Source: an uncultured Paracoccaceae bacterium (GTDB lineage: Bacteria > Pseudomonadota > Alphaproteobacteria > Rhodobacterales > Rhodobacteraceae). From it: DNA of 9,570 nucleotides. The notes under the pieces are model-generated. The model saw nothing but the letters and a program-made list of their open reading frames with translations. It did no database searches and was not told where the DNA came from. Below, piece by piece: positions 5,584 to 9,570 of the stretch. The stretch's first letter is position 1. The number at the start of each line of letters is the position of its first letter. The translations under genes were made by a program, and so were the position numbers. The stretch spans positions 1-9,570 of the forward strand of contig CAJXHQ010000077.1 of assembly GCA_913054485.1 (NCBI GenBank), written 5' to 3'.

Positions 5584-6540
5584 ATGCAGGACGGATTGGA
5601 AGCACTGGAGCAAAGCCTGGCTGACCTGCCGCCCGCGCAGTGGAAAGCCCGGCTGGCCGCGCTTGCTGACGAAAACGGCATGAGCCAATCGCTCGGCGAC
5701 AAGCATTTCGCTGCATTCATCGACCAGGGCAACACGCTGCTGGTGACCTTTGAAACCATGCAGGGCATCCATGAATTCTCGGACTTGGCCCAGCCGCTTG
5801 GCTTTGACCTGGTGAGAAACCTCGGCTGGTCCCACCTGTGCGTGATTTCCGACGGGGACACCTGGTTCCGGGACGGCCGTGTTTACGGGTTCTTTGACCA
5901 GCTCATCGACGATGGTTTCTTCGAGGAATTCACCAATGTTGTCTTCTACGGCGCAGGGCCCTGCGGCTATGCGGCGGCAGCCTTTTCTGTTGCGGCTCCG
6001 GGGTCAACGGTTGTGGCCATTCAACCTCAGGCGACGCTGGACCCCCGCATGAGCGAATGGGACGACCGGTTTCAGGAAATGCGCCGGCTCTGCTTTACCG
6101 ACCGGTTCGGCTATGCACCCGATATGCTGGATGCTGCACACCAGGCCTTTGTTATCTATGACCCGCTGGAGCAGCTTGACGCCATGCATGCGGCGCTCTT
6201 TGCCCGCGCCAATGTCACCCGCCTGCGCACGCGGCATCTGGGGGCAGCAGTTCAGACCCGGCTGCTGGATATGGAACTCCTCTATCCGATTCTATCCCTG
6301 GCCGGATCCGGCAAGCTGACCCGTCAGAAATTCGCCCGCCTGTTCCGGGCGCGGCGCAACAGCGGGACCTATCTGCGCAGGCTGCTGGCGCGTTTGAATG
6401 CCGCAGAACGCCCGGTTCTGACGGCACTGCTGTGCCGCAATGTCGCCTCGCGGCTGCGGGCACCGCGGTTCCGCAAGACCCTGAAAGCGCTGGAGCAGCG
6501 CGCCGAAACGGGCGAATTCACCATTCCGCCTGCCCGCTGA
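5584..6540 (+). CDS. Conserved alphaproteobacterial protein, alpha/beta-hydrolase-like; often labelled PAPS reductase
   Basis: The protein has 318 residues, with no signal peptide or membrane helix. Residues 80-135 read like the core of an alpha/beta hydrolase: a strand (WSHLCVIS), an aromatic loop (TWFRDGRVYGFFDQLIDDGFF), then FYGAGPCGYAAAAFS. The last segment has the strand-elbow-helix form of FYGSSMGGYAA-type hydrolases but carries Gly125 where the nucleophile serine would sit, with Cys127 nearby. VVAIQPQATLDPR (143-155) and SFTDRFGYAPD-like residues 171-180 follow. The last 80 residues are basic and helical. I recall roseobacter homologues annotated as phosphoadenosine phosphosulfate reductase, but I see no PAPS reductase motif, so I do not adopt that name. 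AAGGGG at 5572-5577 is a fair ribosome binding site. The 101-base gap upstream holds a perfect TTGACA (5537-5542) without a convincing -10, so independent transcription is possible but unproven. Confidence 0.7.
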   Translation: MQDGLEALEQSLADLPPAQWKARLAALADENGMSQSLGDKHFAAFIDQGNTLLVTFETMQGIHEFSDLAQPLGFDLVRNLGWSHLCVISDGDTWFRDGRVYGFFDQLIDDGFFEEFTNVVFYGAGPCGYAAAAFSVAAPGSTVVAIQPQATLDPRMSEWDDRFQEMRRLCFTDRFGYAPDMLDAAHQAFVIYDPLEQLDAMHAALFARANVTRLRTRHLGAAVQTRLLDMELLYPILSLAGSGKLTRQKFARLFRARRNSGTYLRRLLARLNAAERPVLTALLCRNVASRLRAPRFRKTLKALEQRAETGEFTIPPAR

Positions 6541-6590
6541 GCCTGCTGCCCCTACTTCCCCTGCCGCAAGGGCTGTGCTAGGGCGGCGGC

Positions 6591-7634
6591 ATGACCCAGA
6601 CGCTCACAATCGCCCGCCCCGACGACTGGCACCTGCACCTGCGCGACGGCGCCATGCTGCAGGCTGTCCTGCCTGAAACCGCCCGCCACTTTGCCCGCGC
6701 CATCATCATGCCCAACCTGGTGCCGCCCGTTGTGAAAGGCGCCGATGCCACGGCCTACCGCGACCGTATCCTGGCCGCGCTGCCCGAAGGCATGTCCTTT
6801 GAGCCGCTGATGACGCTCTACCTGACCGAGAACACCGATCCGGCCGACGTCGAGGCCGCCGCCGCCTCCGGCCTGATCAAGGCGCTGAAGCTTTACCCGG
6901 CCGGGGCCACCACCAACTCGGCCTCAGGCGTCAGCAACTTTGACAACGTCCGCCCGGTGCTGGAAAAAATGGCCGAGATCGGCCTGCCGCTCTGCGTGCA
7001 CGGCGAGGTGACCGACAGCGACATCGACATCTTCGACCGCGAGGCCGTCTTCATCGACCGGGTTCTGGACCCGATCCGCAAGGCGACCCCGGGGCTGAAA
7101 GTGGTGATGGAGCATATCACCACCAAAGACGGCGTCGACTATGTGAAGTCCAACCCGGAAAACCTTGGCGCGACGATCACCACGCACCACCTGATCATCA
7201 ACCGCAACCACATCCTCGCAGGCGGCATCAAGCCGCATTACTACTGCCTACCGGTGGCCAAGCGTGAAACCCACCGTATTGCCCTGCGCGAGGCGGCCAC
7301 CTCGGGCGACGCGCGCTTCTTCCTGGGCACGGATTCGGCGCCGCACACCGACGCCAACAAGCTCTTGCCCTGCGGCTGCGCCGGCTGTTTCACCGCCACC
7401 AACACCATGGCGCTGCTGGCGCATGTGTTCGAAGAAGACAGCGCGCTGGACAAGCTGGAAGGCTTTGCCTCCCGCAACGGCCCGGCCTTCTACGGGCTGC
7501 CGGTGAATGAGGCCAGGCTGACCCTAACCAAATCGGACAGCGCCGCCGTTTTCCCGAAGCAGATCGAGACCGGCGACGGCCCGGTTACTGTCTTCGACCC
7601 CGGTTTCCCGGTTTACTGGAACGTCACAGGCTGA
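6591..7634 (+). CDS. pyrC: Dihydroorotase (class II PyrC type)
   Basis: The protein has 347 residues, the same length class as Escherichia coli PyrC. It catalyses the reversible cyclisation of carbamoyl aspartate to dihydroorotate, step three of UMP synthesis, in the cytosol. All expected zinc-site residues are present at an offset of -2 from the E. coli enzyme: H14 and H16 in DWHLHLRDG, the carboxylated K100 in [14 protein letters not shown]137 in CVHGE, H175 in MEHIT, and D248 in FLGTDSAPH. The enzyme should be active. The ATG is preceded only by GGGCGGCGG, a poor Shine-Dalgarno sequence. TGTGCTAGGG at 6574-6583 could be a -10 region giving a very short or absent leader, which is a weak call. 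It is followed 75 bases later by pyrE, with a palindromic repeat between them. Confidence 0.97.
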   Translation: MTQTLTIARPDDWHLHLRDGAMLQAVLPETARHFARAIIMPNLVPPVVKGADATAYRDRILAALPEGMSFEPLMTLYLTENTDPADVEAAAASGLIKALKLYPAGATTNSASGVSNFDNVRPVLEKMAEIGLPLCVHGEVTDSDIDIFDREAVFIDRVLDPIRKATPGLKVVMEHITTKDGVDYVKSNPENLGATITTHHLIINRNHILAGGIKPHYYCLPVAKRETHRIALREAATSGDARFFLGTDSAPHTDANKLLPCGCAGCFTATNTMALLAHVFEEDSALDKLEGFASRNGPAFYGLPVNEARLTLTKSDSAAVFPKQIETGDGPVTVFDPGFPVYWNVTG

Positions 7635-7635
7635 C

Positions 7636-7690
7636 GCGCCAAATTTCTTATGAAGAAATTTGCCAAGAGTTTTCATAAAACTCTTGGCGC
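7636..7690. repeat. Double-hairpin palindromic repeat between pyrC and pyrE
   Basis: The element starts right after the pyrC stop. Hairpin 1 is AAATTTCTT (7641-7649), a 3-base ATG loop, and AAGAAATTT (7653-7661). Hairpin 2 is GCCAAGAGTTTT (7662-7673), a 3-base CAT loop, and AAAACTCTTGGC (7677-7688). Both stems are perfect (9 and 12 bp) and abut with no gap. An outer pair GCGCCAA (7636-7642) and TTGGCGC (7684-7690) can compete with the base of each stem. I associate this sequence style with dispersed intergenic palindromes in roseobacter genomes. It may act as an mRNA processing, stability or attenuation element between the two genes. Confidence 0.85.
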
Positions 7691-7709
7691 AGACACAGAA
7701 GGACACAAC

Positions 7710-8390
7710 ATGATCCCGACGTCCTACCCGACGAAAGAAGAAATCGCCCGCCTCTCGGCCCGCATGCTGCTGGAGATCGGCGCGGTGAACTTCAACACCG
7801 ACGAGCCTTATATCCTGGCCTCCGGCCTGCCCTCGCCCAGCTATGTCGACTGCCGCAAGCTGATCTCCTTCCCGCGCATCCGCACCACGCTGATGGATTT
7901 CCTCACTGTGACCGTGATGCGCAACGCAGGCTTTGAAGCCTTCGACAATATCGCAGGCGGCGAAACCGCGGGCATCCCCTTCGGCGCTTTGGTGGCCGAG
8001 CGCATGGCGCTGCCGATGACCTATGTGCGCAAGAAGCCCAAGGGCTATGGCCGCAATGCCCGCATCGAAGGCGTCATGACCGAGGACCAGCGCGTGCTGC
8101 TGGTGGAAGACATGACCACCGATGGCGGCTCGAAACTGTCCTTCGTGGATGCCATCCGCGAGACCGGCGCTTCCTGCGGCCACACCGCGGTGATTTTCTA
8201 CTATGACATCTTCCCCGAGACCACCAAACGCCTCGGTGACCACGGGGTTGAGCTGCACTATCTCTGCACCTGGTGGGATGTTCTGGCCGAAGCCAAAGCA
8301 CAGAAAAGCTTCAGCGAAGCGACGCTGAACGAAGTTGAGAAATTCCTCAACGATCCGCGCGCCTGGCAGGAAGCCAACAAACCCGCCTGA
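7710..8390 (+). CDS. pyrE: Orotate phosphoribosyltransferase
   Basis: The protein has 226 residues. It transfers the phosphoribosyl group from PRPP to orotate to form OMP, step five of UMP synthesis, in the cytosol. The PRPP-binding signature [13 protein letters not shown] is at 130-142. The flexible catalytic loop with lysines and [15 protein letters not shown] is at 107-121. The N-terminal [19 protein letters not shown] (35-53) contacts orotate in the family. The start at ATG 7710 is supported by AAGGA at 7699-7703, six bases upstream. An in-frame ATG at 7650 lies in the loop of a hairpin repeat and would add 20 residues encoded by that repeat, so it is rejected. It lies downstream of pyrC in the same direction and is plausibly co-transcribed. 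Confidence 0.96.
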   Translation: MIPTSYPTKEEIARLSARMLLEIGAVNFNTDEPYILASGLPSPSYVDCRKLISFPRIRTTLMDFLTVTVMRNAGFEAFDNIAGGETAGIPFGALVAERMALPMTYVRKKPKGYGRNARIEGVMTEDQRVLLVEDMTTDGGSKLSFVDAIRETGASCGHTAVIFYYDIFPETTKRLGDHGVELHYLCTWWDVLAEAKAQKSFSEATLNEVEKFLNDPRAWQEANKPA

Positions 8391-8417
8391 TCTGTCAGGC
8401 ACTTAGCAATTTGTTTC

Positions 8418-8445
8418 CGGGCGCCTGTGGATAAGCAGGCGCCCG
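8418..8445. promoter_or_regulatory. GC-rich hairpin carrying an exact DnaA box, after pyrE
   Basis: CGGGCGCCTG (8418-8427) and CAGGCGCCCG (8436-8445) form a perfect 10-bp stem with an 8-base loop. TGTGGATAA at 8426-8434 is the exact reverse complement of the consensus DnaA box TTATCCACA and spans the top of the stem and the loop. A GANTC site (GAATC, 8445-8449), the CcrM methylation sequence of alphaproteobacteria, touches the right arm. Starting 28 bases after the pyrE stop, the hairpin might also end pyrE transcription, but no T-run follows. Confidence 0.6.
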
Positions 8446-8569
8446 AATCATATCCGGCCGGTGAATGGACCGCAATATGTAGCGGGCTACCCAAAGGCCG
8501 CCGCATGATGTATGATTGAGGAAACTGGCAGGCCGTGCGGCAATGACCCTTTCCCGAAGGCTCCGGCAG

Positions 8570-8589
8570 ATATCCACGGCTTATCCCCA
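8570..8589 (+). promoter_or_regulatory. Tandem DnaA-box-like sites ahead of dnaB
   Basis: ATATCCACG (8570-8578) matches the DnaA box TTATCCACA at 7 of 9 bases and TTATCCCCA (8581-8589) at 8 of 9. They have the same orientation and start 11 bases apart, about one helical turn, about 100 bases before the dnaB start. Together with the exact box at 8426-8434 they make a small cluster in a 298-base intergenic region that otherwise shows no coding frame I would accept. The role as DnaA sites is inference. Confidence 0.45.
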
Positions 8590-8688
8590 AGGATTTCCAG
8601 ATGTCGAAACGGGCCCGGATAGCGTATTAACTACGTCCAACGGACAGGGCAGCCCCCGGCGAAGCCCCAAGAACCCAGAGAGCAGGCA

Positions 8689-9570
8689 ATGAACGAGATC
8701 ACCCCCTTCGGCGACCAGCCCCCCGCCCCGCTGCCGGACCCGGCGCAGGAGGCCATGCCGCAGGACCCGATGCCGCATTCGGTGGAGGCCGAACAGCAGC
8801 TTCTGGGCGCGATCCTCACCAACAATGACGTCTACGACCGCATCGCCTCGATCATCAATCAGGGCCATTTCTACGATCCGGTCCATGCCCGCATCTACGA
8901 GGTTGCCGCGGCGCGGATCTCGAAAAACCAGCTGGCCTCGCCGGTGACCCTGAAGGCCTTCATGGAAGACGATGAAGGCCTGAAGGAGTTGGGCGGGCCG
9001 TCCTATCTGGCGAAACTCGCCAGCGCCTCGATCTCGGCCTTTGCGGTGCGCGATTATGCCCAGATGATCTATGACCTGGCGATCCGGCGCGAGCTGATCG
9101 GCCTCGGTCAAAGCATTTCGGAAAAGGCCCGCCGCGTCGACGTCTCCTCGGAGCCGAAAGAGCAAATCGTCGAGGCCGAACAGTCGCTTTATAAACTGGC
9201 TGAACAGGGCCAGACAGAAAGCGGCTTCAAGAGCTTCCTCAAGGCCGTCACCGAGGCGGTCAATGTCACCAACGAGGCCTACCAGCGCGGCGGCGGCATG
9301 GCAGGGATCTCCACCGGGCTGGCGGATCTGGACAAACAGCTTGGCGGGCTTCACCCGTCGGACCTGCTGATCCTCGCAGGCCGCCCCTCGATGGGGAAAA
9401 CTTCGCTGGCCACCAATATCGCCTTCAACGTCGCCAAGGCCTACAAGCGGGGTTTGAAACCCGATGGAACCGAGGGCGCGATAGATGGCGGCGTCGTCGG
9501 CTTTTACTCGCTTGAGATGAGCGCTGAGCAGCTCGCAGGCCGGATCCTGGCTGAAGCGTCGGAAATCTCC
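8689..9570 (+). CDS. dnaB: Replicative DNA helicase DnaB (partial, 3' end outside window)
   Basis: The frame opens at ATG 8689 and runs to the window edge: 294 codons of a protein usually near 470-500 residues. After a proline-rich N-terminal tail (residues 1-28) comes the DnaB N-terminal domain beginning PHSVEAEQQLLGAIL (29-43), with FYDPVHARIYEVA (61-73) and LGGPSYLAKLA (101-111). The linker and RecA-like ATPase domain follow, with GISTGLADLDKQLGGLHPSDLLILAGR (207-231 region), Walker A GRPSMGKTS (231-239) and GFYSLEMSAEQLAGRIL (271-287). The hexameric enzyme unwinds DNA ahead of the replisome and recruits primase. The segment 253-268 (KRGLKPDGTEGAIDGG) is the short insertion I recall in related alphaproteobacteria. 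The ribosome binding site is weak (AGAGAGCAGG region). TATTAA at 8625-8630 is a possible -10 but has no good -35. Confidence 0.96.
   Translation, partial: MNEITPFGDQPPAPLPDPAQEAMPQDPMPHSVEAEQQLLGAILTNNDVYDRIASIINQGHFYDPVHARIYEVAAARISKNQLASPVTLKAFMEDDEGLKELGGPSYLAKLASASISAFAVRDYAQMIYDLAIRRELIGLGQSISEKARRVDVSSEPKEQIVEAEQSLYKLAEQGQTESGFKSFLKAVTEAVNVTNEAYQRGGGMAGISTGLADLDKQLGGLHPSDLLILAGRPSMGKTSLATNIAFNVAKAYKRGLKPDGTEGAIDGGVVGFYSLEMSAEQLAGRILAEASEIS

Noticed and set aside
4523..5716. Long minus-strand open frame (397 codons) across the glycosyltransferase gene
   Set aside because: It lies antisense to a gene with clear GT-A motifs, has arginine/alanine/glutamine-rich shadow composition and no recognisable domain.
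7524..8402. Minus-strand open frame (292 codons) antisense to pyrE
   Set aside because: pyrE on the plus strand has its full PRPP-binding motif; the antisense product shows no family features.
8391..8688. Possible chromosomal replication origin (DnaA boxes plus AT-rich patch)
   Set aside because: Only one exact box, a very short AT-rich stretch, and no dnaA, hemE, parA or recF-type neighbour; a regulatory cluster is more likely.
8581..9354. Minus-strand open frame (257 codons) antisense to dnaB
   Set aside because: The plus strand encodes DnaB with an intact Walker A motif, so this frame is a shadow.
1..9570. CRISPR array, tRNA, insertion sequence, toxin-antitoxin or defence genes
   Set aside because: No spaced direct repeats, tRNA cloverleaf, transposase motif or defence-type domain was seen in reading either strand.

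Overview
The window looks like ordinary core chromosome of a high-GC alphaproteobacterium, most likely a Rhodobacterales member of the Roseobacter group (Ruegeria, Phaeobacter or Leisingera type). I infer this from GC-rich wobble positions, the protein flavour of the DnaB, PyrC, PyrE and XdhC sequences, the kind of small secreted protein present, and a palindromic repeat between pyrC and pyrE of a style I associate with roseobacter genomes. No database was consulted.

Layout, left to right. (1) Bases 1-239: the 3' end of infC (translation initiation factor IF-3) and a textbook intrinsic terminator. (2) Bases 311-897: a stand-alone gene for a small exported protein with two cysteines, closed by its own terminator. 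(3) Bases 913-2126: a three-gene operon with an ArsR-type repressor, an SRPBCC/AHSA1 protein and a four-helix DUF1761-like membrane protein. The genes are joined by a 26-base overlap and by a Shine-Dalgarno sequence that starts inside the preceding stop codon. Two near-identical 18-base operator-like sites flank the promoter, and one is centred on the repressor's start codon. (4) Bases 2131-4112, minus strand: xdhC and a molybdopterin-binding protein with a 4-base overlap, forming a molybdenum-hydroxylase maturation pair with no hydroxylase subunits in view. (5) Bases 4113-4417: a divergent intergenic region rich in inverted repeats. (6) Bases 4418-6540: a family 2-like glycosyltransferase followed by a conserved protein that resembles an alpha/beta hydrolase without its usual serine. 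(7) Bases 6591-8390: pyrC and pyrE (pyrimidine biosynthesis) separated by a compact double-hairpin repeat. (8) Bases 8391-9570: a 298-base intergenic region with DnaA-box-like sites, including one exact consensus match in a hairpin loop, then the first 294 codons of the replicative helicase gene dnaB, which runs off the window.

I found no CRISPR array, insertion sequence, phage gene, tRNA or rRNA, and no convincing new multi-gene system. The observations most worth checking are regulatory: the paired operators and probable leaderless start at the ArsR gene, the DnaA boxes ahead of dnaB, and the pyrC-pyrE double hairpin. The pseudo-hydrolase-like protein beside the glycosyltransferase is the most interesting poorly characterised gene.
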